Shown: positions 15,197 to 23,639 of the stretch, piece after piece
Numbering within the stretch: position 1 is the first letter of the stretch
Layout of the letters: each line of letters starts with the position of its first letter
Assembly: GCF_014202695.1 (NCBI RefSeq)
Contig: NZ_JACHHH010000001.1
Span: forward strand, 292,739-356,738
Direction: 5' to 3'
Length of the DNA: 64,000 bases
Source: Oribacterium sinus
GTDB lineage: Bacteria > Bacillota > Clostridia > Lachnospirales > Lachnospiraceae
Translations under genes and position numbers: made by a program
Notes under the pieces: model-generated
The model's input: the letters and a program-made list of their open reading frames with translations, nothing else
What the model was told of the DNA's origin: nothing
Database searches by the model: none

Positions 15197-17155
15197 ATGA
15201 AAGAGATGGGACAGAAGGAGTTTTCTGAAAAACTCGAATTAGCCAAGGGACTTGAGGAAAGTATTCTTCGTTTTTCCGATGAGCGAAACCAAGAGAATTT
15301 AAATAAAATTTTTGCTAGTATCGAAGAGTTAATTAACAACGGAGGAGGACTTCTTCTTGCGGCGGATCCTGCCGGAGAAAAGGACGGTCAGCAGCAGATT
15401 AACCTGAAGTTTTTAACAACCGAGGAAGGAAAAAGCTATGCCGCAGCTTTCACTAATGTGGAAGAGCAGAAGGCGGGGAACGAAGGACAGCAATCCTCCG
15501 CAGTTTTACTTCCTGTGGCGGAGCTGTTACAGATTGCGGCTAACCATCCCCATTCCGACGGTGTGGTAATCAATCCCTTCAGCAACAGCTTTATTCTTCT
15601 GAAAGAAGCCATCGTGGCTTTGCAAAATAAGATGCGTACCCAGAACGTGGAAGAGCGTTTAAAGGGAAGTGCCGGAATTTTTCAGGCGGTTGCAGCTTAC
15701 CATGAGGAGCAGAAGAAGCTTCCTGAAGGAGAGGCTATGCCGGAAGACAAGAAGCGTGCCGGCATTGAGCGAGTATTACAGGGCTTTTTACAGGCCATGG
15801 AGCTTAATGCTCAGCTTTTGGTGGCTATCGTATCCACCGAGAAAAAAGAGGGAGAAATCGCAGATGGTCAGGTTCTTCTGAACCATTTAACAACACAGGA
15901 TGGAAGAGACGCCATTGCGGTATTTACCTCCGGGGAACAAATCGAGAAGAATCCTGCAGAAACAGCGGCTATCGCCATGCCGGTGCAGGATGTGCTGAAG
16001 GCGGCTATCCACATTTCCGAATCCGGAAAGATGGACGGACTGATTATTAATCCCTGGTCTCAATCCTTCTTCTTAAGTCTGGACATGGTGAAGTGGCTTC
16101 TGGATGCCAAGATGCGAGGAGAAGAGAGAGCGAAGGAAAATGAAGAAAAGAGAGCCATGACCCAGGGGCTTTCCGAAACCATGTTGTACTCCGCTTTAAT
16201 CGGTGGAAGCTTAGGAATTGCCAAGGAGAAAAATGCTCTTGGAGAAGCTCCTTATAGAGAGCAGGCCTTTAGCTATCGTCCTGCTATGGGATCCGTTCTT
16301 TTGGCAGAGTTCCACAGCCTGAATACCGAAAGAAAGCTTTCCTTCCCGGATATGCAGGAAAAGTTCTACGACTGGAAGTCTAAGGGAGTGTATGCCTTGG
16401 AAGGACAGGGGCAGGATGCCGTGGAAACTATGGATGCCAGCATTATGCGCTTTGCCACCGGTAAAGGACCTAAGGATTGCGGTGTGGATGCAGAGGATGA
16501 TTCCTTCCTTTCCAGAATGCTGCCCTTTGCCATGATGCTTTGCAGACGTTTGCATCAGTTTAGTGACATGGACAGGGCAATGCTCCATGATGCAGTGCGA
16601 TTAACAAACAATAATCCTAAGGCGATGCTGATGGGAGAGCTGTATGCCACCATGCTTCGTAATCTGGTTCTTCATTTAGGGGGAGAAAGCCTGGAAGAGC
16701 AGCTACAGGCTGCGGCCAACTATGTAGCTTTGTTCTACGAAGAGGAAGAGGCGGAGAATGAAGAAGAGAAGCGCCTGAACGAAGAGGCCAAGGAGCAGCA
16801 TAGAGAGGATGTTAAGGACTATGATGCACTGGTTGCTTCCTTTGATATTCTAAAGCCCTTCTTGGATTTAAAGAGCCTGGAAGGAAAGAAGGCGGAGGAG
16901 CTGTCCGGAAAGGAAAGCTGCGAAGATACTCTTCTTTTAGCTACCTGGGTACTGCTTAACAGCAAGAGCTATCAGGAAGCAGTGGAATCTGCACTTTCCG
17001 TAAAGGGAAGTAAGAACCTTCCTGTAGTGGTTTCTACCCTTGCAGCAGCTTACTACGGCTTATCTGAGATTCCTAAGGACTGGGTGAACGCTTTAGCCGG
17101 AAAAGAGGAAGTTCGCGAAATCGCCATTGAGTGGCAGATGCGCTGGTTAGATTAA
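15197..17155 (+). CDS. Two SseB domains fused to a degenerate ADP-ribosylglycohydrolase-like domain
   Basis: A 652-residue cytoplasmic protein. Two copies of the SseB N-terminal fold lie at about residues 20-150 and 185-315. Each contains an INPxSxSFxL-type strand (VVINPFSNSFILL and LIINPWSQSFFLS) preceded by a LLPVAELL/AMPVQDVL helix. Residues about 335-652 look like an all-helical ADP-ribosylglycohydrolase (GLSETMLYSALIGGSLGIA, RLTNNNPKAMLMGELYA, then LAAAYYGLSEIPKDWVNAL). The metal-binding signatures of active enzymes (DDT after the first helices, and GGDTDT before the last) are replaced by AMGS and GSKNLP, so this domain is probably inactive. TAGGAGG precedes the ATG. It is flanked by a terminator and stands alone. 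Confidence 0.7.
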   Translation: MKEMGQKEFSEKLELAKGLEESILRFSDERNQENLNKIFASIEELINNGGGLLLAADPAGEKDGQQQINLKFLTTEEGKSYAAAFTNVEEQKAGNEGQQSSAVLLPVAELLQIAANHPHSDGVVINPFSNSFILLKEAIVALQNKMRTQNVEERLKGSAGIFQAVAAYHEEQKKLPEGEAMPEDKKRAGIERVLQGFLQAMELNAQLLVAIVSTEKKEGEIADGQVLLNHLTTQDGRDAIAVFTSGEQIEKNPAETAAIAMPVQDVLKAAIHISESGKMDGLIINPWSQSFFLSLDMVKWLLDAKMRGEERAKENEEKRAMTQGLSETMLYSALIGGSLGIAKEKNALGEAPYREQAFSYRPAMGSVLLAEFHSLNTERKLSFPDMQEKFYDWKSKGVYALEGQGQDAVETMDASIMRFATGKGPKDCGVDAEDDSFLSRMLPFAMMLCRRLHQFSDMDRAMLHDAVRLTNNNPKAMLMGELYATMLRNLVLHLGGESLEEQLQAAANYVALFYEEEEAENEEEKRLNEEAKEQHREDVKDYDALVASFDILKPFLDLKSLEGKKAEELSGKESCEDTLLLATWVLLNSKSYQEAVESALSVKGSKNLPVVVSTLAAAYYGLSEIPKDWVNALAGKEEVREIAIEWQMRWLD

Positions 17156-17232
17156 GGGGGGAATTTGTATCGAAATCAATTTTTCATACTTTATTTAACG
17201 CAATCAATTTTATTATACAAGTAAAGAATAAT

Positions 17233-17264
17233 AAAAAAGCTCGGCTATCCAGTCGGGCTTTTTT
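17233..17264 (+). terminator. Terminator after the SseB fusion gene
   Basis: AAAAAAGCTCG pairs with CGGGCTTTTTT across a short loop and ends in TTTTTT. The A-run on the left makes it potentially bidirectional. Confidence 0.8.
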
Positions 17265-17282
17265 ATTAAACAAATATATTTC

Positions 17283-17311
17283 TTGCTTGAAAATAATGGA
17301 CATGGTATTCT
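17283..17311 (+). promoter_or_regulatory. Promoter for the LRR surface protein
   Basis: TTGCTT (17283-17288) and TATTCT (17306-17311) with a 17-bp spacer, about 50 bp before the start codon. Confidence 0.6.
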
Positions 17312-17359
17312 GTTTAAGAAAAAATATGGATTGGCATACTGAGGAAAGGAAAGATTAGT

Positions 17360-20341
17360 ATGAGAAAATTGAGAACAGCTTTAGCGCTATTTTTGGTCAT
17401 GTCTTGTATCCACTCTACCATTGTTCCTGCAGAAAATTTTTCTGGAGAAGCAGTGACTTTTGTAGAGACGGAAGCTGTAAATCAAGAAGCGGATTTACAA
17501 GAGGATTTACAGGAGGACACAGAAAAACTTGATTCTCAAGACGAGTATTTTTATGAAGAACAAGAGGTTTCAGGTATTTTGCTTAGTGTGAAGGCAGATC
17601 CGGGTGTATTCCCAAAGGATGCAAAGCTAAGAGTTAAAGTAGTTAATAAAGTAGAAGAGCAAAAGAAAGTTGAGACTGCAGTTGAGAGGATAGCGGAAGG
17701 AAATCTGAAGGATAGTATTATTTTAGATATTAGTATTTTAGATAAAGATGGTGTTGAAATTCAGCCGGATATGTCAAAAGGGGAAGTAATGGTTAATTTT
17801 TCACAGATACCCTTTTGGGCTCAGGCCGGAGAAGATAATATCTCTATTTTTCATTTAGATGAACTTGGTGCGGAAGCGGAAAAAATAGAAGATATTAGCT
17901 TAAACGAGGAAGAAAAATCCGTAGAAATCAGAGCCACGCATTTCTCCTTATTCATTATTTCTGCAACAAGCGGTTATGATACTAATAATTTTGGGCTTTA
18001 TGCAGGAGAAGAGGGAAATATAGAGAAGATGTTTAGGAATGTCTTTTCAAGGGATCCTAAGATTCCTATCCTAAGAGTAAGGTCTGAGAATCCTGATATT
18101 GTCGAGGTCGGTAAGAATGCTAAAAATGAATTTGTTTTTAAAGCCTTAAAAGAGGGAAAGGCCAGAATATATGCAAGCAAAGAAATAGAAGATAGAATAG
18201 TGGAAAGGAAAGTGGAGGTACTTGTTCAGAAAGCCCTTACCAAAGGAAAGATCGGAGAGAATATAGAATTTGAAATCACCGGTTCAGGAAATAATCTGAC
18301 TTTGAGCTTTAAAGGTTATGGCGCCATGGATGTAAATCACAGCCGCCTGTGGGAGACTTATAAAGATAAAATCAGTACCGTAATCATTGGAGAAGGAATT
18401 GAAACGTTTGGGGGGGAAGATGGCTGGACATTTTACGATATGAAAAATATTAGGCATGTGCAGCTACCCTCCACTTTGCAGGAAATTCCTAAGCGTGCTT
18501 TTGCTTTTTGTGATGAACTTGGGGATGTCAATATTCCGCCTTCCGTTAAAAAGATAGGGGAACGCGCATTTTTGAAACATGGAGACAGGAAGAATACTAT
18601 TTACAATCATTCGAAAGTATTCATCGGAGATGAGGACTACAATAAATATATTACTACTGTGGTGCAGGATCCAAATCTTCAAAGCACAGAGGAGGTTACT
18701 CAAATTAGAGATTTTAAAGTATACACAATTCCTGAAATTGAAAAATGTTTTTTTGAGTTGGAGACTTCCGGTGATGAGCTTGATGGAAAATATTATTTAT
18801 ACATTACGGAAGAACCCAGAGAAATCACAGTAGAAGATTTTGTAGATAAGAACTATGCAGGTAAAGTATTTAATGCAAATTTGTCTTTAAGGGAAGTGGA
18901 TATTCGGGATTCTAAAGATGGAAATATTAAAAAGAGATATTTTTACACTGACGGCTTTGCCTACAATTCTTTGAATGGAAAAATCAAACCGGGCCATACC
19001 TATTATTGTGGAATATTAAATCGAACTTATAAAAAATATATCCCTTGGGAAAGTATGGCTGTTTATCAAAAGAAGATACAAGTCGGTGAAGCAAATATAC
19101 TTCCTCATGAAGATGGAGGATTTCGATGGTCGGCAAAAAAAGAGGGTGATACAAATGTAGTACGGATACAGGGGAATGGAAGACTGAAGGGAATTAAGCA
19201 AAATGGAGATCTATATGCTCATACAAAAATGTCCTTTTGTCTCAATGATGTTCATTTAGAATTGCAGGGAAATATTACCGCCTTGGATCCCCATTCCCTG
19301 GAAGGATTTAGAAATTTTACCGGAGATTTGCGATTGCCTGATTCTATAGAAGAAATTGGAGAAGAGGTATTTGCTGAGAAGAGTCTTGATAAGGAAAGAC
19401 TAATATTTCCATCACGCTTAAAGGCAATCGGAAAAAAAGCTTTTAAATATTGTCATTTTCGTGGGGATATTACTTTACCGGAAGGTCTAAAAAGTATTGG
19501 GGAAGAGGCATTTGTAAATCGATTCGACTATGAGAATATAATAATCCCATCTTCGGTGCAATACATAGGAAATTCAGCTTTTTTTCGTTTGGATGATGAT
19601 TGGCATGGAACAAAGAATACTATTACGAACTATTCGCCGGTAAGACTAACTGAGCGTTATATAAATCCGTATTTTACGGATGTTATTTGGAAAAATAGTT
19701 CGAATGATCCTTCGTCTGCTACCGGAGGAAACGTCGGCGCTAATACTTCCGGCAGTTCCGGAAGAACAGGAGCTACAATCGTCTTAGGCGGTACCGGCGG
19801 TTCAAGCAGCTCAGGTGGATCTGGCGGTTCAAGCAGCTCCGGCGCTTCGGGTGGAAAAGTCATTATCTCCGGAGGCAAGCCTAAGGTTTTAGGCGTGGAT
19901 AGAGAAGTTCCTTCTATTGTGAATTGGCAGAGAAATGCAAAAGGCTGGTGGATTCTATATGCCGATGGAACTTATCCAAAGGCTCAGTGGTTATGGCTTA
20001 ATCATTGCTGGTACTATTTTAACCAAGATGGCTATATGCTTATTGGCTGGCAGTTTATCAATAATTCCTGGTATTATTTTGAAGAAAATGAGGGAAGTGA
20101 ACAAGGGAAAATGTGCATAGGTTGGAAGCAGATTAAAGAGGATTGGTATTATTTTACTGAAGAGGATGCTGCGAATATTGGAAAAATGTGCACTGCTTGG
20201 AAAGAAATCCGTAATAAATGGTATTTTTTCAATCCTGTCGAGGGTAAAGATAATGGAAAAATGCTGTCCAATACCATGGTAGATGGCTATACTTTAGCTG
20301 TGGATGGAGCATGGAAAACAGAAGTTCAAAGAGTAGTATAA
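17360..20341 (+). CDS. BspA-like leucine-rich-repeat surface protein with cell-wall/glucan-binding repeats
   Basis: A 993-residue exported protein. A signal peptide (MRKLRTALALFLVMSCIHST) precedes an acidic segment. Ig-like beta domains follow, then two blocks of BspA-type (Treponema/LRR_5) leucine-rich repeats at about residues 330-410 (PSTLQEIPKRAFAFC, PPSVKKIGERAF) and 635-760 (PDSIEEIGEEVFAE, PEGLKSIGEEAFVN, PSSVQYIGNSAFF). A Gly/Ser-rich hinge lies at about 790-835. The C-terminus holds aromatic choline/glucan-binding-type repeats (GWWILYADG, CWYYFNQDGYMLIGW, SWYYFEENEG, DWYYFTEED, KWYFFNPVEG). This architecture suggests non-covalent wall attachment and an adhesin role. Base composition is visibly more AT-rich than in flanking genes, which may hint at transfer. 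Confidence 0.85.
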   Translation: MRKLRTALALFLVMSCIHSTIVPAENFSGEAVTFVETEAVNQEADLQEDLQEDTEKLDSQDEYFYEEQEVSGILLSVKADPGVFPKDAKLRVKVVNKVEEQKKVETAVERIAEGNLKDSIILDISILDKDGVEIQPDMSKGEVMVNFSQIPFWAQAGEDNISIFHLDELGAEAEKIEDISLNEEEKSVEIRATHFSLFIISATSGYDTNNFGLYAGEEGNIEKMFRNVFSRDPKIPILRVRSENPDIVEVGKNAKNEFVFKALKEGKARIYASKEIEDRIVERKVEVLVQKALTKGKIGENIEFEITGSGNNLTLSFKGYGAMDVNHSRLWETYKDKISTVIIGEGIETFGGEDGWTFYDMKNIRHVQLPSTLQEIPKRAFAFCDELGDVNIPPSVKKIGERAFLKHGDRKNTIYNHSKVFIGDEDYNKYITTVVQDPNLQSTEEVTQIRDFKVYTIPEIEKCFFELETSGDELDGKYYLYITEEPREITVEDFVDKNYAGKVFNANLSLREVDIRDSKDGNIKKRYFYTDGFAYNSLNGKIKPGHTYYCGILNRTYKKYIPWESMAVYQKKIQVGEANILPHEDGGFRWSAKKEGDTNVVRIQGNGRLKGIKQNGDLYAHTKMSFCLNDVHLELQGNITALDPHSLEGFRNFTGDLRLPDSIEEIGEEVFAEKSLDKERLIFPSRLKAIGKKAFKYCHFRGDITLPEGLKSIGEEAFVNRFDYENIIIPSSVQYIGNSAFFRLDDDWHGTKNTITNYSPVRLTERYINPYFTDVIWKNSSNDPSSATGGNVGANTSGSSGRTGATIVLGGTGGSSSSGGSGGSSSSGASGGKVIISGGKPKVLGVDREVPSIVNWQRNAKGWWILYADGTYPKAQWLWLNHCWYYFNQDGYMLIGWQFINNSWYYFEENEGSEQGKMCIGWKQIKEDWYYFTEEDAANIGKMCTAWKEIRNKWYFFNPVEGKDNGKMLSNTMVDGYTLAVDGAWKTEVQRVV

Positions 20342-20426
20342 AGTCCGTTTTCCATGCATGGAATCATATTATTTGCAAACGAGATATCACACGCTTTGTG
20401 AGCAATACCCGTTATGAACGAAAAAA

Positions 20427-20466
20427 GAGCAGAGTATGAAGAAAATCTTCTATTCTCTGCTCTTTT
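20427..20466 (+). terminator. Terminator after the LRR surface protein
   Basis: GAGCAGAG (20427-20434) pairs with CTCTGCTC (20455-20462), with an inner GAAGA/TCTTC stem, followed by TTTTCTGTTT. Confidence 0.85.
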
Positions 20467-20576
20467 CTGTTTACGAATAATGCTGTAAATACGTTACTTA
20501 TTTTTTATATAGGACAAGTTTAAAAAGTATGAGATTCAGATTATCTCAGGCCGCTTGATATAAGCTAATTAGATTC

Positions 20577-21299
20577 TTATGCAGTTAGCGCTTCCTCCGG
20601 TACCGGGTGGCTAGCGTTAAATTCCGTTACCAACTGATCGATAAAAGCATAAGTAGCGGGAGCTACAACCTGTAGCTGCTCGGGAGTATCCACATAAGCT
20701 TTAAAGCTTCCGGCAAAGTACTCTGTACTGTCGGATTTCTCATATTGGGTTACCAAACCGTTTTGATTGGCTTCCTGCTGATAGATTGCTACGAAATCCG
20801 CTTCCTCGGAACGAGAGCGTTTTCCTCTGGTAACATAGCGGAAGACCTGATTTCCATAACGCTTTTCTTGTAAAAGAATTTCTTCGTCTTTATATACTAC
20901 ATCATCGAAATAATGTCCGATTTCATGGGCAAGAGCGTAGGCTCCCAGTAAGTCCTGGTCGGATAGCATTATGTTTGCTTCCATTCCGTCCAAAGCGGTA
21001 TACATGCCGATGACATTGTCTCGTCTTTGTTTACTGTTAAAAAAAGTAATACTGTTATGATTCAACTCATACTGTAAACGAATGGATGCAGGAATTCTGT
21101 TATAAACTTCAATAGCCGCATTGACCTGGGCATCATTCACTGCACCATCTCCCTGTTTTAAAGGGATTCCGGCAAAAACCGGAGAGCTTGCCAGAAGAGA
21201 ACATAGGGTAAGAACTCCTAAGCCTTTTCTTCCGTAATTTTCTAAAGCCTTCAAAATCCTTCTTGAAAATGCCTTAGTTTGTGTAAAAAACTTTTGCAT
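20577..21299 (-). CDS. Secreted HEXXH zinc metalloprotease, anthrax-lethal-factor-like fold
   Basis: A 240-residue exported protein. A long basic n-region and hydrophobic core (residues about 1-42) end in VFAG, a likely signal-peptidase-I site. The zinc motif HEIGH is at residues 125-129. A probable third ligand, Glu193, sits in STEYFAGSFKAYVDTP, the pattern seen in the catalytic-type domains of anthrax lethal factor relatives (ATLF). The start at 21299 is fixed by AGGAG 5 bp upstream; the frame extends further back without a site. A small CTAAGAG/CTCTTAG hairpin (21325-21341) lies in the leader. It is alone on this strand between two + strand units. The substrate is unknown. Confidence 0.75.
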   Translation of the reverse strand: MQKFFTQTKAFSRRILKALENYGRKGLGVLTLCSLLASSPVFAGIPLKQGDGAVNDAQVNAAIEVYNRIPASIRLQYELNHNSITFFNSKQRRDNVIGMYTALDGMEANIMLSDQDLLGAYALAHEIGHYFDDVVYKDEEILLQEKRYGNQVFRYVTRGKRSRSEEADFVAIYQQEANQNGLVTQYEKSDSTEYFAGSFKAYVDTPEQLQVVAPATYAFIDQLVTEFNASHPVPEEALTA

Positions 21300-21622
21300 A
21301 TTTGCTCCTTTCTCATGCAAATGGCTAAGAGTAGCTCTTAGACCCAGCTTATATATCGGCCTATTTATAAAATAAATTAGAAATCTCAAAGCTTGGAAAA
21401 ATTCTTAAGAAAATACTGCGGATTTCTGCTTCTGTTCTGTGTTGTTCCATGTTTATTCTGTTTTCGTTCTATTCTTATTCAGGAAAATCCGGAAAAAATC
21501 TTGACGCTCGAGAAAAAATGGCTATACTGTGTATAAGACTTAACTTAAAGACACTGATAAATAAGTCTTAAATAAACAACGCAACAGTTCAACTGTCTAA
21601 TAAAAAGAAGGAGGAACTTATT
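21300..21622. other. Divergent intergenic region, 323 bp
   Basis: Separates the minus-strand metalloprotease from the 5-oxoproline operon. It holds the metalloprotease ribosome binding site, the small leader hairpin at 21325-21341, an AT-rich stretch around 21360-21410, and the operon promoter at 21501-21528. I see no gene, RNA or repeat-family copy in it. Confidence 0.6.
21501..21528 (+). promoter_or_regulatory. Promoter of the 5-oxoproline operon
   Basis: TTGACG (21501-21506) and TATACT (21523-21528) with a 16-bp spacer, about 95 bp before the transporter start codon. Confidence 0.7.
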
Positions 21623-22828
21623 ATGAGCGGAACGAAGAAGAAAAGCGGAGCACTGCTTGGAGCAGCCTTTCTGATGGCAACTTCAGCCATCGGACCGGGA
21701 TTTTTAACCCAGACGGCAAAGTTTACCGGTGATTTTAAAGCCAGCTTTGCCTTTGTTATTTTAGCTTCGGTTATTTTGGCAGCGATTGCCCAGCTGAATA
21801 TCTGGCGTGTGCTTTGCATCAGCGGAATGCGCGGGCAGGATGTGGGGAATCGTATTCTTCCGGGACTAGGCTACTTTGTTTCCTTCTTAATAGTTTTGGG
21901 CGGTTTGGTTTTTAATATCGGTAATGTTGGAGGAGGAGCCTTAGGCTTACAAACCACGTTAGGGATTCCCACTAAGGCGGGATATTTCTTGGCAGGCGGT
22001 TTGGCAATTCTGGTTTTCTTATCTAAAAATGCCAAGGGAATCATGGATTATTTGGTGAAAATTCTTGGGGCAATTATGATTCTTGTCATCTTCGTGGTGA
22101 TCTTTATGGTAAAGCCTCCCATTGCCTCCGGCCTTAAAAACAGTATTCTTCCGGAAGCAAGCATCGTAAGTTTATTTCCTGCCATCCTTACTCTTTTGGG
22201 GGGGACGGTTGGAGGATATATTACCTTTGCAGGGGCGCACCGTTTGATTGATGCCGGCGTTACCGGAGAAGATAAATTGAAAGATATTAATTATTCCGCA
22301 GTTATGGGAATGTTTGTTGCCGCCTTGGTTCGCGTCCTTTTATTCTTTGCCGTATTGGGTGTTGTGGCGAAGGGTGCCAGCTTGGATGCGAAAAACCCGG
22401 CAGCGGATGCCTTTCTTCAGGGAGCCGGCGTAATAGGACAGAGAATTTCCGGTTTGGTGCTCTGTTGTGCGGCAATTACCTCTATCGTTGGTGCGGCATA
22501 CACCTCTGTCAGCTTCTTAAAGACATTGTTTCCTGCAGTGGCTAAGAGAGAAAATCTTTTTATCATTGGATTTATCCTCCTTTCCACCTTGGTAATGGCA
22601 GGCCTTGGAAGTCCTGCAAAGCTTCTGGTTTTAGCAGGTTCTTTGAACGGTTTAATCTTACCGGTAAGCTTAGGGATTTGTCTTGTGGCTTCTCAGAATA
22701 AGAAGATTATGGGAGAAAATTATAAGCATCCGAAAATTCTGCTTTTCTTGGGGATTGTCGTGGTAGTATTATCGGCTTATGTGGGATTAACTTCCTTGAC
22801 AAAGTTATCCACTCTCTTTACCGCATAA
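21623..22828 (+). CDS. Nramp-related membrane transporter of the 5-oxoproline operon (YcsG-like)
   Basis: A 401-residue polytopic membrane protein with about 11 helices, of the Nramp superfamily (LeuT fold). True Nramp metal carriers have DPGN in TM1 and MPH in TM6; here TM1 reads SAIGPGFLTQTA and TM6 reads TFAGAHRLIDAG, so the metal-binding residues are missing and an organic substrate is more likely. It heads an operon with pxpB, pxpC and pxpA, as ycsG does in Bacillus subtilis, so uptake of 5-oxoproline or a related compound is the natural inference. GAAGGAGG precedes the ATG. Annotation as a divalent metal transporter would probably be wrong. Confidence 0.82.
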   Translation: MSGTKKKSGALLGAAFLMATSAIGPGFLTQTAKFTGDFKASFAFVILASVILAAIAQLNIWRVLCISGMRGQDVGNRILPGLGYFVSFLIVLGGLVFNIGNVGGGALGLQTTLGIPTKAGYFLAGGLAILVFLSKNAKGIMDYLVKILGAIMILVIFVVIFMVKPPIASGLKNSILPEASIVSLFPAILTLLGGTVGGYITFAGAHRLIDAGVTGEDKLKDINYSAVMGMFVAALVRVLLFFAVLGVVAKGASLDAKNPAADAFLQGAGVIGQRISGLVLCCAAITSIVGAAYTSVSFLKTLFPAVAKRENLFIIGFILLSTLVMAGLGSPAKLLVLAGSLNGLILPVSLGICLVASQNKKIMGENYKHPKILLFLGIVVVVLSAYVGLTSLTKLSTLFTA

Positions 22829-22912
22829 AATCTATGTATGAAAGCTTAGAGCATATAGATTTTTAAAGAACGGGATTTTTAAACAGAGATTGTTTTCGGA
22901 GAAAGGAAAACT

Positions 22913-23638
22913 ATGGAAAAGATACGAGTGCTTACTGCAGGAGACTCTGCTTTACTGATTCAGTTTGAGCAAAGAATCGGAGAGGATGTAAATCGCAGAA
23001 TCAGCGCTACCGTAAAGTTATTGAAAATGCAACAAATCGAAGGGATTGTGGATATGATTCCCGCCTACGCCTCCCTGCTGGTGCAGTATAACCCCTTGGT
23101 GATTCGCTATGAGGAAATTTACAAGAGGGTTTCCGCTATTGTGAAGATGGATACCAAGGTAGAAAGCATGGAGAAGAAGGTTTGGGAGATTCCCGTCTTA
23201 TACGGAGGAGAGCTGGGACCGGACTTTTCCTATGTGGCGGAGCATGCCGGAATCAGCGGAGAAGAACTGATACGCCTCCATAGTGAGAAGGATTACCTGG
23301 TGTATATGCTGGGCTTTTTACCGGGCTTTACTTACCTTGGCGGTCTGGAGGAAAAGCTTCATACTCCCAGGCTGGAAAACCCCAGAGTGAAGATTCCGGC
23401 AGGTTCTGTAGGAATCGGAGGTTCTCAGACCGGTGTTTATCCTGTGGACTCTCCGGGAGGCTGGCAGTTAATCGGAAGAACGCCGGTGAAGATGTACGAC
23501 CCGGAAAAGCAGGATCCTATCTTGGTACAGGCCGGAGAATATATCCATTTTTATCCGATTACAGACGCTGAATATGCAAGGATTTCCGAGGCGGTAGCAT
23601 CAGGAAACTATAGCGTACAGTGGCATAAGGAGGGCTGA
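22913..23638 (+). CDS. pxpB: 5-oxoprolinase subunit B (KipI/AHS1 family)
   Basis: One half of the PxpBC pair that with PxpA hydrolyses 5-oxoproline to glutamate using ATP. Its fold is the AHS1 half of the carboxyltransferase module of urea carboxylase. Family motifs are MLGFLPGFTYLGGL near residue 131, TPRLENPRVKIPAGSVGIGG near 151, and SPGGWQLIGRTP near 183. The length of 241 aa is normal. A GGAGAAAGGA site precedes the ATG. The next gene, pxpC, begins two bases after the stop, consistent with a stable heteromer. Confidence 0.93.
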   Translation: MEKIRVLTAGDSALLIQFEQRIGEDVNRRISATVKLLKMQQIEGIVDMIPAYASLLVQYNPLVIRYEEIYKRVSAIVKMDTKVESMEKKVWEIPVLYGGELGPDFSYVAEHAGISGEELIRLHSEKDYLVYMLGFLPGFTYLGGLEEKLHTPRLENPRVKIPAGSVGIGGSQTGVYPVDSPGGWQLIGRTPVKMYDPEKQDPILVQAGEYIHFYPITDAEYARISEAVASGNYSVQWHKEG

Positions 23639-23639
23639 T

